DNA of 64,000 nucleotides. Origin: Gluconobacter oxydans (GTDB lineage: Bacteria; Pseudomonadota; Alphaproteobacteria; Acetobacterales; Acetobacteraceae). The notes beneath the pieces were generated by a model. The model saw only the letters and a program-made list of their open reading frames with translations. It had not been told where the DNA came from and did not search any database. The position numbers were made by a program, and so were the translations under genes. The stretch spans positions 39,371-103,370 of the forward strand of contig NZ_BJNM01000007.1 of NCBI RefSeq assembly GCF_006539685.1, given 5' to 3'. Shown piece by piece: positions 56,277-64,000 of this stretch (position 1 is its first letter; every line of letters begins with the position of its first letter).

Positions 56277-58595
56277 TTGTCAGCCGCAGAAATCGTGGAT
56301 CCCACCCAGAGCCCTGCCAGTGACCGGCGAAGGATCTTCCAGATCCTGGGTCCTCTCGTGGGCGTGCTTCTGGTCATCGCCGCGATTACAGGCATCAGCC
56401 TTCACAATTACCAGACGACCCGCAAGGGCGCGATTTCGCTCTCCAACGATCTTCTGCGCAGCCAGCAGCGCTATGTGACACAGGAGGTCAGCGACTATCT
56501 CGCCCCGGCCTCCATTGGTGCCCTGATCGCGCAGGACATGTTCCGCGATCCGCTGACGAACGCTACGCCTGACACGTTCATGCTCTATGGCCGCTCCATC
56601 CTGACGCATACGCCGCAGGTGGACAGCTTCTATATCGCGAATGATCAGGGCCAGTTCTGGATGATCACGCGGCACGGTCAGGACGGGTTCGAGCAGACCC
56701 ATTTCCAGACCGATGACGGCAAGCAGGTCTATCATCACGTCTATACGGACAAGGACGGCAACGTTACGGGCGAGAGCGCGGATCCGGCGGAGGGCTATAA
56801 TGTTGTCACGCGCCCCTGGTTCGCAAAAGCCGTCAAGCATCAGAACGATCCGGAACGGCAGCTCCACTGGACCGATCCTTACGCCTATATTTCGACGCAT
56901 CAGTTCATCATCACGGCTTCGCTCGCCGTTGATGGACATGACGGGCACAAATCGGTCTTTGCGATCAACATTTCGCTGAACCAGCTGACCTCGTTCCTCA
57001 ACAAGCTTCAGGTCGGGCGCAGCGGACAGGCCGTGATCGTGGACATGCACGGCCGGATCATCGCCGGGCACAATGTCGCGGCCGGGCAGGATCCCAAGAC
57101 CTTCGATCCGGGGAATGTGTTCCTTGATCCCAAGACGCAGCCCGTCTTTATCCATGCGCTCAACCGTTTCCGTATCAAGGGGCCGGGTACGGGCGTGGTG
57201 CAGGCGCGGGGCAAGAATTACGTCACCATCGCTTCTGAACTGCCCTTCGTTCACCGGCACTGGGTGCTGCTGCTGAATGCGCCGGAAAGCGATTTTGCCG
57301 ATTTCGCCCAGACGGCCCGGCGGCAGAATATCGGGTTCTCGCTGCTGGTCGTCGGACTGGCCTCGGTGCTGGCGCTCGCGCTGGTCGCGCAGGGGCGGCA
57401 TGTGGAGCGTCTGAGAAAGCGGCTCCAGCGGGGGCGGGATCAGGTCAAGGCGGAGAATGCCTCGCTGCTGGAAATTGCCAGCACGCCGGACCTGTTCGAT
57501 CCCGCGCATGAAGTGCCGATCCTGACGGAGGTCCTGACGGCGCGGACCAGCGCGCGGCGTGCCAGTCTGTGGCGCCTACTGCCGGATGGGGACCGTCTGT
57601 TGTGCGAGGATGCTTTCGATCCGTCGCGCGACGTGCATAGCACGGGCGTCGAGATCAGCCGGCGGGACAATGGCAAGCTGTTCGAGGCTCTGGACGAGGG
57701 GCATACCCTGTCGATCGCGGATGCTTCGCAGGACGAGCGCACCCAGACCTTCCAGCGTGTCATCATGCGGGCCGTGGGGGCAAATACGCTGTTGTTCCAG
57801 CCGGTCCGCAATGCGCACAAGACCGTTGGCGCGATCGTGCTGGAAGATCCGGGACAACCGGAGACGATGGAGCACATCATCGCCATCGTGGGCTCCATCG
57901 TGGCCCTGCGCTTTGCCAAGCCGTTCGATGCGGCGGCGGGCGAGGGTCATTCCGGTCTGGCGATCCCGACCGAAAAGCATGACGCGCGGTTTGACGAGGG
58001 CTTTCTTCTGGAGCCGTCGGCCACGGCCGGTGAGCCGGTTGCGGCGGGTGTGTATCCGCAGGTTCCGGTCATGGTCATTTCCTTCGTGGACCCCTATGCG
58101 CCGGATCGTGACAGCATTGCGCGCGCCATGAACGTCATCCGCACGCTCAGTCTGGAAATCCAGAAAATCGCGCGTGACAGCGGACTGTTCTCCGTTCAGG
58201 TCGTAAGCAACCGGCTCGTCCTCGTGGGCGGCTGTTCGCAGACACCGGACCCCTCCGCGGCTGTGCGGCTGGCGGATGCGGCGGTCTCGATCCGTGAGGC
58301 CTGCCTGTCCTCGCTGGCCGCGGCGGATCTGGATCCCGTTTTCCGGATCGGCATGGATGTCGGTTCGGTCATGGCATCGGAGCTCGGAGAAGGGCCTTCG
58401 GTCTTCAACATCTGGGGTGATGCGCTCAATGGTGCCGAGTTGCTGACCGGCAGTTCGCCGGATGCGGGGACGATCCAGGTGTCCGAACAGGCCTATATGA
58501 TCCTGCGTGAACATTTCCTCTTCCGTGAGAGAGGAATGTTCTACCTGCCCCATAGCGGGATTACCCGCAGCTTCATTCTGGCAGGCCGTCGATGA
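56277..58595 (+). CDS. Cache-GAF receptor with degenerate class III cyclase domain
   Basis: Membrane receptor of 772 residues opening the MCE operon. In order: membrane helix (21-43), dCache-like periplasmic sensor (about 44-345), second helix (352-372), short coiled coil, GAF-like domain (405-550), class III adenylate/guanylate cyclase-like domain (590-772). In the cyclase domain the second metal-binding Asp is replaced by Asn645 and the transition-state Arg after N-x3 by Leu722, so cyclase activity is doubtful. The start is TTG 56277, with GGAG 10 bases upstream. The stop overlaps the mlaE start. Confidence 0.75.
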   Translation: MSAAEIVDPTQSPASDRRRIFQILGPLVGVLLVIAAITGISLHNYQTTRKGAISLSNDLLRSQQRYVTQEVSDYLAPASIGALIAQDMFRDPLTNATPDTFMLYGRSILTHTPQVDSFYIANDQGQFWMITRHGQDGFEQTHFQTDDGKQVYHHVYTDKDGNVTGESADPAEGYNVVTRPWFAKAVKHQNDPERQLHWTDPYAYISTHQFIITASLAVDGHDGHKSVFAINISLNQLTSFLNKLQVGRSGQAVIVDMHGRIIAGHNVAAGQDPKTFDPGNVFLDPKTQPVFIHALNRFRIKGPGTGVVQARGKNYVTIASELPFVHRHWVLLLNAPESDFADFAQTARRQNIGFSLLVVGLASVLALALVAQGRHVERLRKRLQRGRDQVKAENASLLEIASTPDLFDPAHEVPILTEVLTARTSARRASLWRLLPDGDRLLCEDAFDPSRDVHSTGVEISRRDNGKLFEALDEGHTLSIADASQDERTQTFQRVIMRAVGANTLLFQPVRNAHKTVGAIVLEDPGQPETMEHIIAIVGSIVALRFAKPFDAAAGEGHSGLAIPTEKHDARFDEGFLLEPSATAGEPVAAGVYPQVPVMVISFVDPYAPDRDSIARAMNVIRTLSLEIQKIARDSGLFSVQVVSNRLVLVGGCSQTPDPSAAVRLADAAVSIREACLSSLAAADLDPVFRIGMDVGSVMASELGEGPSVFNIWGDALNGAELLTGSSPDAGTIQVSEQAYMILREHFLFRERGMFYLPHSGITRSFILAGRR

Positions 58596-59416
58596 AAGTG
58601 CTGCGCAATCTCGACCGGATCACGATGGTCCGGAGCATGCTGGTGCATCTGGGGTATTTCTCCCGCACGCAGATGCGTTTTACGCTCATGATGATCGGCG
58701 CCGGCTGGGGCATCATGCGCGAGGCGACGCGGCTGACGACCTGGCGGCGGACGGTGCGGATCGAGTTCTGGGCCTCCCTGCATCAGGCCGTGGGCGGTGG
58801 CATTCTCAGCACGCTGGTGACGGCGGCGCTGACGGGTTTCGGTATCGTGGCGCAGACCGTCTACTGGCTCGGTTTCGCGGGCATGGCACAGATGACCGGC
58901 TCCATCCTTTCCACGGTTCTGGTGCGTGAGATCGCACCGGTTCTGGTCGGCGTGATCCTGCTGGGACGGTCGGGTATGCTGATGCTCACCGAACTCGGCA
59001 CGCTCACGACGGGTGGGCAGATGCGTGCCATGACGGGGATGGGGATCGATCCGTTCATCTCGTTCCTGCTGCCGCGCAGTCTCGCCATGACGATCAGCGG
59101 CTTCACGCTTGGCGTTATTTTCAGCATGACGGCCCTTCTGGTCGGCTATGCCGTCTGTCGTGTCGAGGATGCGATCACGATGCCGATCTGGGCGTTTCTG
59201 GATCAGGTCGTCAGCAGCGTGAAGCCGATCGACTATTTTGTGATCCCGGCCAAGTTCATTTTTAGCGGTTATGCCGTGGGCGTATGCTCGTGCCTGTCCG
59301 GCATGGATGTCACCACCGAGGACGACCTGTCGAGCATGCTGCCGCGCGGATTTGCACGCGGGATGCTGTCCATCATGGTCATCAACGTCGTTTTCAGCGT
59401 GTGCTTCGATGGCTGA
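58592..59416 (+). CDS. mlaE: MlaE-family lipid ABC permease
   Basis: Inner-membrane permease of an MCE-type lipid transporter, 274 residues with about five or six membrane helices. G-x-x-x-A-A-L-T-G-F-G and the V-R-E-I-A-P-V-L segment are typical of MlaE/YrbE. It overlaps the receptor gene (ATGA) and, by eight bases, the MlaF-like gene. Confidence 0.88.
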   Translation: MKVLRNLDRITMVRSMLVHLGYFSRTQMRFTLMMIGAGWGIMREATRLTTWRRTVRIEFWASLHQAVGGGILSTLVTAALTGFGIVAQTVYWLGFAGMAQMTGSILSTVLVREIAPVLVGVILLGRSGMLMLTELGTLTTGGQMRAMTGMGIDPFISFLLPRSLAMTISGFTLGVIFSMTALLVGYAVCRVEDAITMPIWAFLDQVVSSVKPIDYFVIPAKFIFSGYAVGVCSCLSGMDVTTEDDLSSMLPRGFARGMLSIMVINVVFSVCFDG

Positions 59417-60128
59417 GGCTGACGACGTCTTTCCGAATACGCTGGATGCCCGGCTTGAGCTGCTGGATGCCAGGCCGCAGTTCGATGAGAGCGGTCTGGT
59501 CTCCAGCCGTTACAACCTGCGTCTCAATGCCGGCGAATGCGCCCTGATCGAGTGCCGGGACATGGGGCAGGCTGCGCTGTTTGCCGATATGTGCGTTGGT
59601 CTCATTCCGCTGGGCGATGGTCATGTCCGCTGCATGGGGCTGGACTGGGCCGATCTCGATGAACGGCGCAGTAACGCGCTGCGGGGCCGGATCGGGCGGG
59701 TCGTGATGACGGGCGGATGGGTGGACCTGTACGGGACGCACATGAACATCCTGTGGCCACAACTGCATCATACACGCATCCCGATCGACAGGCTTCAGTC
59801 CCAGGCCGTGCATCTTGCCGTCCGGCTTGGCTTGCCTGGACTGCCGGTGATCCCGCCGAACCGTCTGTCGGCCATGGACCGCCAGCGCGCGGCCTGTGTG
59901 CGGGCCATGATGGGTGAGCCGGCGCTTCTGCTGCTGGAGCATCCGATGGAAGGGGCCTCGGCCGGGCTGATGAATGCGTTCCTGTCTCTCGTGACCGATC
60001 TGCGGGACCGGGGATGCGCGGTTGTGTGGATGGCTCCGGATGAAAGCGGGTGGGGGGATTATGCGTCCGACGCCACCATCCGCCTGCGCCTTTATGATGA
60101 CGGACTGTTTTCGATGCGAGGTTCCTGA
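59409..60128 (+). CDS. MlaF-like ABC subunit with degenerate ATPase motifs
   Basis: Occupies the place of the ATPase MlaF between mlaE and mlaD; 239 residues, family length. Nearly every ATPase motif is altered. The Walker A region (residues 48-56) reads E-C-R-D-M-G-Q-A-A, with Gln54 replacing the invariant Lys. The Q-loop Gln is Thr101. The signature is L-S-A-M-D. Walker B is L-L-L-L-E-H-P, with the catalytic Glu replaced by His178. The H-loop His is Pro210. The reading frame is intact, so it is not a simple pseudogene. It probably cannot hydrolyse ATP in the usual way. Confidence 0.8.
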   Translation: MAEADDVFPNTLDARLELLDARPQFDESGLVSSRYNLRLNAGECALIECRDMGQAALFADMCVGLIPLGDGHVRCMGLDWADLDERRSNALRGRIGRVVMTGGWVDLYGTHMNILWPQLHHTRIPIDRLQSQAVHLAVRLGLPGLPVIPPNRLSAMDRQRAACVRAMMGEPALLLLEHPMEGASAGLMNAFLSLVTDLRDRGCAVVWMAPDESGWGDYASDATIRLRLYDDGLFSMRGS

Positions 60129-61084
60129 TGTTTCGCGTACGCCAGACCGAAACCGCCCGTCCACTCTTTCAGAACCGCTATGCGGATGAATGGGTCGGGC
60201 TGCTTGTCCTTGCCGCGATCGTCATGTTCTCGGTCGCCGTCGTGGAGGCCGGTTTCCTGCGCCAGTGGCTGACGCCGGAGAAGAAACTGCATTTCGTGCT
60301 CCCCGAAAGCGGCGTGGCCGGACTTGCGATCGGCAATGATATCGAGGTCATGGGCGTCCATGCGGGTGAAATCCGCCGGCTTAAGCTCAACGAGACGGGC
60401 CGGATGTACGCGGAAGGGGATCTGGACCCGCAGTTCGCCAACTTCATCCGCCAGGACAGCACGGCCATCATCCGCCATCGCCTGATCGTGGCGGGCGCAA
60501 GTTACATTGAACTGGGCCGGGGCAAGGGCAAGCCGCTCGACTGGGATTACGCGGTCCTTCAGGCGACGGTCGAGGCCAACCCGGCGGATGTGATTACCCA
60601 GACGGTCATGGATCTGCGCAACAAGCTCGTACCAGCCATGAACAACGTCCAGCTCATTACGACGCAGGTCAACGACATGCTGACCGACATGCGAAAAGGG
60701 CAGGGCACGATCGGCGGACTGCTGGTCAAGGATGACGTGCTCGATAAGGCCAATGCTGCGCTGGCTCATCTTGATGCTGTCATCGCGGATCTCAGACCCA
60801 TTGAAAAACAGGCAGGCGGCGTCATGACGAAGGTGGATGGAACGATGGCCAACGCAAGAGCCGCCACGGCCAGCCTGCGTCAGAGCATGCCGCAGGTGCA
60901 GCAGACCGTGGCGCATGCCAATACGGCCACAGCCCAGCTTCCGGCTCTTCTGGCCCAGGCGGAGGCGAGTGCGAGCAGTCTGCGCAAGCTGACGGATCAG
61001 CTGCGCGGGTTGTGGCTGCTGGGCGGTGGGGGCAGCAAGCAGGAGCCCTCGCGTCGTCTGCCGGCACAGGCGGTGCGGCCATGA
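60128..61084 (+). CDS. mlaD: MlaD/MCE-domain substrate-binding protein
   Basis: Inner-membrane-anchored MCE protein of 318 residues. One membrane helix (about 24-45) precedes the MCE domain (about 50-130, with I-G-N-D-I-E-V-M-G-V-H-A-G-E-I). A long helical tail (about 150-300), rich in Ala, Gln and Asn, resembles the C-terminal helices of MCE proteins that form a hydrophobic channel. Its stop overlaps the lipoprotein start. Confidence 0.88.
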   Translation: MFRVRQTETARPLFQNRYADEWVGLLVLAAIVMFSVAVVEAGFLRQWLTPEKKLHFVLPESGVAGLAIGNDIEVMGVHAGEIRRLKLNETGRMYAEGDLDPQFANFIRQDSTAIIRHRLIVAGASYIELGRGKGKPLDWDYAVLQATVEANPADVITQTVMDLRNKLVPAMNNVQLITTQVNDMLTDMRKGQGTIGGLLVKDDVLDKANAALAHLDAVIADLRPIEKQAGGVMTKVDGTMANARAATASLRQSMPQVQQTVAHANTATAQLPALLAQAEASASSLRKLTDQLRGLWLLGGGGSKQEPSRRLPAQAVRP

Positions 61085-61983
61085 AGCGCGTTCTTCTGGC
61101 CTGCACGGGCGTGATGGTCCTGACGCTGGGCGGCTGCTCGTCTTCAACCGCGACGAAGGGTCCAAAGCCCGATCAGCCTTATGAAGATGCCATGGATACT
61201 GGCAAGAGCGTCTATGGGATCGGTCAGGCCACACAGGCCGAGGCCCAGTACCGGACCGCGATGGACCGTGCCCTGATGCGCGATGATGCGCCGTCCATTC
61301 ACGAGGCCGGTTTCAACTTGGCGACAGTCCTGCTGGCGGAAGACGAGCCGCAGAAAGCCCTGCAAAGTCTTGGCGAGACCGAAGCCGCGCTCAGCCTGCG
61401 CGGCGTTTCGGATACGTCCGACCTGGCCGTGATCCGCGCGGCCGCCTTGTATAGGCTTCATGACACGGTGTTTGCGTCCCAGGCTGTGGCGCGGGCGCTT
61501 CAGTCTCCGGATATGGGAATCCGTGAACGGGCGTTTTACCTGTCAGGTCTGATCGCAGCGGATCTGAGGCAGGACACGGTTCTGGCCCAGCGCGTGAATG
61601 ATCTGGCGGTCTTCCGTGAAAGCAGCGCGCAGGTTGACCGGCAGGAACTGACGGCCCGTCTGAACCTGCTGCGCGGGCAGCCTGAACTGGCCAGCAGCGA
61701 GGCTCTGTCGGTTGTGAAAAGCCGCCGTGATGCGCTGGATTATCGCGGGATGCGCCGGGCGCTCACTCTGGCGGCGGATGCGGCGGAGGCAGCGGGGCAT
61801 CAGCCACAGGCTGCGGCCCTTCGCCAGCAGGAAAAAATCAGCGAGCAGGTGGCGGCAAAGCAGGCTGGAGACGATGGGGCCGCGCCTAAAGAGACTGCCT
61901 CTGAAAAGGCGGAACCCGGAAAGGTTACGGTGCAGGTTCATGGAACCCCGGTCGACCAGTCCGGTCTCGGCGCATCCGACTGA
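61081..61983 (+). CDS. TPR-like lipoprotein of the MCE operon
   Basis: Lipoprotein of 300 residues with a signal ending L-G-G-C-S (Cys19). Residues about 50-260 form degenerate tetratricopeptide-like helix pairs (A-E-A-Q-Y-R-T-A-M, A-G-F-N-L-A-T-V-L-L-A). The C-terminal 45 residues are low-complexity. It could be the periplasmic or outer-membrane partner of MlaD; no MlaC or MlaB is present in the operon. ATG 61081 overlaps the mlaD stop (ATGA). Confidence 0.75.
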   Translation: MKRVLLACTGVMVLTLGGCSSSTATKGPKPDQPYEDAMDTGKSVYGIGQATQAEAQYRTAMDRALMRDDAPSIHEAGFNLATVLLAEDEPQKALQSLGETEAALSLRGVSDTSDLAVIRAAALYRLHDTVFASQAVARALQSPDMGIRERAFYLSGLIAADLRQDTVLAQRVNDLAVFRESSAQVDRQELTARLNLLRGQPELASSEALSVVKSRRDALDYRGMRRALTLAADAAEAAGHQPQAAALRQQEKISEQVAAKQAGDDGAAPKETASEKAEPGKVTVQVHGTPVDQSGLGASD

Positions 61984-61989
61984 ACGATC

Positions 61990-62030
61990 ACAGGCTTCAG
62001 ACCTAATTTTCCATGAGGTCTGAAGCCTGT
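61990..62030. terminator. strong hairpin ending the MCE operon
   Basis: A 15-bp perfect stem (arms 61990-62004 and 62016-62030) with an 11-base loop, 7 bases after the operon's last stop and just before the convergent small secreted protein gene. It has no long T-run, so it may act by processing as well as termination. Confidence 0.65.
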
Positions 62031-62042
62031 TGGTAACGTCTG

Positions 62043-62333
62043 TCAGAACTGGCCGCGGGTATTGCCTGCACGCTTGGCGTCCGCTTCACACATATACGTC
62101 CCGTGGGCCGTGGCGCCGTACCAGAAGCTGCCCTGAACGTGATAGACATGCGTCGCGGTGTTGACCCAGACCTGATTGCAGGTCTCGCTGTTGGTGCGGT
62201 CTGCCGCCTGTGTAACCCGGGGCTTCTCGCCTGAAGTCGTGTTGGCGACAGCATTCTCAACCTTGGGCTCCTGCGCAAGGGCTGTGCCGCCCAGAAGTCC
62301 AAGAACGAAAAAAGAAGCAAGCATCGTTTTCAT
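62043..62333 (-). CDS. small secreted 'sunset-domain'-like protein
   Basis: A 96-residue secreted protein with a clear signal peptide (M-K-T-M-L-A-S-F-F-V to about A-L-A-Q). The C-terminal part W-V-N-T-A-T-H-V-Y-H-V-Q-G-S-x-W-Y-G-A-T-x-H-G-x-Y-M-C-E-A-D-A matches a small domain found in secreted and competence-related proteins, sometimes called the sunset domain. Two Cys may form a disulfide. I chose ATG 62333; the frame continues to 62399. The function of the domain is unknown to me. Confidence 0.7.
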   Translation of the reverse strand: MKTMLASFFVLGLLGGTALAQEPKVENAVANTTSGEKPRVTQAADRTNSETCNQVWVNTATHVYHVQGSFWYGATAHGTYMCEADAKRAGNTRGQF

Positions 62334-62481
62334 GCTGAAAGTCCCTTGGTTGTAATCCTTATGGGATTTCAGGTTATGTAAATGGGAATCCTGTTCCAAA
62401 TCACGAACGGGTAATTACTGTGTTGTAGAATAACGTTTCTGTTAAATCACAAGTAACGGATTCGTTATCTATGACTTAATA

Positions 62482-64000
62482 TTACAGGTTCCCGAGGACC
62501 TTGAGGCCCACCAATGTCGCATTCGGAATAACCGAGGTCTGGCCGGGGCGCATCATGTATTCAAACTCCGGCTGCAGCACGAGACCCGGCCGGATGGGGA
62601 CACCGTAATAGGCTTCCAGAATGGCGGAATGGGTTTGGGGGCCGTTGACGAACGCCCCCATGGACATGCCCTCAAGCTGCCTCAGGCGCTGGCCGACCGT
62701 GATGGCCGGGCTCATCTGATAATAGGAATACATCACGCCGAACCGGTCGAACGGGCGGCGGGGGATAATGCCGAGCAGTGATGCGCCGACATAGACCTGA
62801 TCCGAGAATGTCGAGACGCTGGGCGTGTTGTGCACATAGCCGGCGAGGATGTATCCGCCCGCCATCTGGTGCTGTCCGCCCTTGCGATACACCATCTGGT
62901 CCGCTTCGATATAGAACGTGTCACGCGGTTTGGTGGCGTCATGGAAGACTTCCTTCGCGAACATCGCCGGAATGGTTCCGAGGCGATCCGCATAAGGCGA
63001 TGTGTCATGCGCAAAGCCGAGCTTGTAATGGCCGGGAAGGTTATCTGGACTGATAAAGGGCTCCCAGGTCAGTTCGATCGGCAGCATGACACCGGTTGAG
63101 TGTTCACTACCCCAGGCCCAGCCGCTGGGATTTTCCGTCAGCGCGCCGACCCGGTAGACGCCTGTTCGCAGGGTCAGGTCACGGGTGGGTTTGAAGCGCA
63201 GCGTGCCGCCCCAGTTGGCTTTCGGATAGACGCTCCAGCCCTCGTCAGCCTTGATGGCGGGCGGCGCGGAGCACTGCACCATGAACGTGCAGAGCAGCAC
63301 GGACGTCGCATAGGTATGCGTCAGCGTGATGCGGCCGATATTGATGTTGAGACGGTTGTTGAAAAACGATTTTTCAAGATAGATGTCTGCCAGATGGGCG
63401 GCCGCATGGCCCGAGAGGCTGTAGACCTCGCTCAGCAGGATATGGTGGTCCCCGACATGGTCATAGGAGACCTCGCGGCCCGCACGCTCCATCATCACCG
63501 CATGCAGGATCCAGCCATCCAGTCCGAGCAGCTTGCCCAGATCCCATCGTGTATTGAAGGTCAGTTCATGGGCGTAGGACATGCCCTTGCTGATGCCGCC
63601 ACCGACATTCGCCATGGCTTCCCCCTTGTAGGAGAACTCGAAGCTGAAGCCGCGCTCTGCCAGCCAGTTTCGGTAAGGTGAGAGCTGGGGCGCGATATGA
63701 CCGAAAGCTTCCGCCGGCACGTAATAACCGGCGGTGAGATCGCTGCGCCGCAGGGCGTCATCATTGCGGTTGAGCAGTGAGGAAATACTCTCCGTATCGA
63801 AAATCGCGCCCAGATGATCGGCAGATGGCGCGGGCGGATGCGGAGGGTGAGGCGGGGCTTTCTGGACGGGTGGCAGGGCGATGGCCGAGCCTGTGGAGGG
63901 CAGTTGGCGAGGCGCCGCAGGGGGAACATGCTGGGGAGCGACGGCGGCTGTATCCTGAGCATGAACGGTCAGGGGAAGGGTAACAATACCCGAAAGAATA
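62482..64000 (-). CDS. OprB-family carbohydrate porin, 5' end beyond the window
   Basis: Outer-membrane beta-barrel of the OprB group, used for sugar uptake across the outer membrane. The frame is open to the right edge: the visible N terminus shows a hydrophobic signal-peptide core and V-H-A-Q cleavage site (about 63950), then a Pro/His-rich linker, then the barrel with F-S-Y-K-G-E-A-M-A-N-V-G-G-G and a C-terminal L-G-N-L. At least 500 residues are visible; the start codon is not. OprB porins are abundant in acetic acid bacteria. Confidence 0.85.
   Translation of the reverse strand, partial: ILSGIVTLPLTVHAQDTAAVAPQHVPPAAPRQLPSTGSAIALPPVQKAPPHPPHPPAPSADHLGAIFDTESISSLLNRNDDALRRSDLTAGYYVPAEAFGHIAPQLSPYRNWLAERGFSFEFSYKGEAMANVGGGISKGMSYAHELTFNTRWDLGKLLGLDGWILHAVMMERAGREVSYDHVGDHHILLSEVYSLSGHAAAHLADIYLEKSFFNNRLNINIGRITLTHTYATSVLLCTFMVQCSAPPAIKADEGWSVYPKANWGGTLRFKPTRDLTLRTGVYRVGALTENPSGWAWGSEHSTGVMLPIELTWEPFISPDNLPGHYKLGFAHDTSPYADRLGTIPAMFAKEVFHDATKPRDTFYIEADQMVYRKGGQHQMAGGYILAGYVHNTPSVSTFSDQVYVGASLLGIIPRRPFDRFGVMYSYYQMSPAITVGQRLRQLEGMSMGAFVNGPQTHSAILEAYYGVPIRPGLVLQPEFEYMMRPGQTSVIPNATLVGLKVLGNL

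Noticed and set aside
1..64000. Mobile elements, prophage, CRISPR arrays, tRNA or rRNA genes
   Set aside because: I looked through the gaps and found no transposase, integrase, direct-repeat array, attachment-site duplication or tRNA-like cloverleaf.

Overview
The window is a GC-rich chromosomal segment with almost no non-coding space. It most likely comes from an acetic acid bacterium (Acetobacteraceae), with Gluconobacter the best guess. Pointers are a TTG-started polyprenyl diphosphate synthase next to a TrmN6-like methyltransferase (these bacteria use ubiquinone-10), an OprB-type sugar porin at the right edge, a cytosolic glucose-dehydrogenase-like SDR, an MbfA-type rubrerythrin/VIT1 fusion, and alphaproteobacterial gene clusters such as phoH-ybeY-corC, lpxK-waaA and frmA-frmB. 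The taxon is inferred from protein character and gene order only. No rRNA, tRNA, insertion sequence, phage gene or CRISPR array is visible.

Layout. 0-9.5 kb: MFS exporter, ETFB-type lysine methyltransferase, ubiA, rsmE, gshA, mbfA, lolA, rsmI and an LpoA-like lipoprotein. 9.7-13.5 kb: a tightly overlapping lipid A/Kdo operon (DUF374-WaaA fusion, lpxK, LpxL-like acyltransferase). 13.5-19 kb: a secreted PL7-like protein, a tandem universal stress protein, pdxH, a frameshifted SRPBCC gene, fabI-aroC and osmC. 19-25 kb: class Ia ribonucleotide reductase behind two NrdR-like boxes and a 20-bp perfect inverted repeat, then a TrmN6-like gene and polyprenyl diphosphate synthase. 24.5-29.5 kb: murI-pyrE, gltA, sixA-like, chorismate mutase and a metallophosphatase. 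29.6-40.7 kb: a very long SMC protein, two tandem Tat-type DsbA-like proteins, corC, ybeY, phoH, miaB and plsC. 40.9-47.3 kb: tamA-tamB. 47.3-56 kb: a TPR/glycosyltransferase-like protein, a receiver-only regulator, an SDR, carD, a bestrophin, frmA-frmB, an RNase T2 lipoprotein, hisI and ygfZ. 56.3-62 kb: a five-gene overlapping operon made of a Cache-GAF-cyclase-like receptor, MlaE, MlaF-like, MlaD and a lipoprotein. 62-64 kb: a small secreted protein and an OprB porin cut by the window edge.

The most unusual region is the 56.3-62.0 kb MCE (Mla-type) lipid-transport operon. Its ATPase subunit keeps the length and fold pattern of MlaF, but the Walker A lysine, Q-loop, signature motif, Walker B acid/glutamate and H-loop histidine are all replaced. 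The receptor that opens the operon has a class III cyclase-like domain lacking a metal-binding Asp and the transition-state Arg. Two degenerate 'enzymes' in one conserved-looking operon suggest a lipid-transport system that is regulated or energised in a non-canonical way.

Most other genes are housekeeping: envelope biogenesis (lipid A, peptidoglycan precursors, TamAB, LolA), quinone synthesis, nucleotide metabolism, and tRNA/rRNA modification. Formaldehyde detoxification fits the strong oxidative metabolism of these bacteria.
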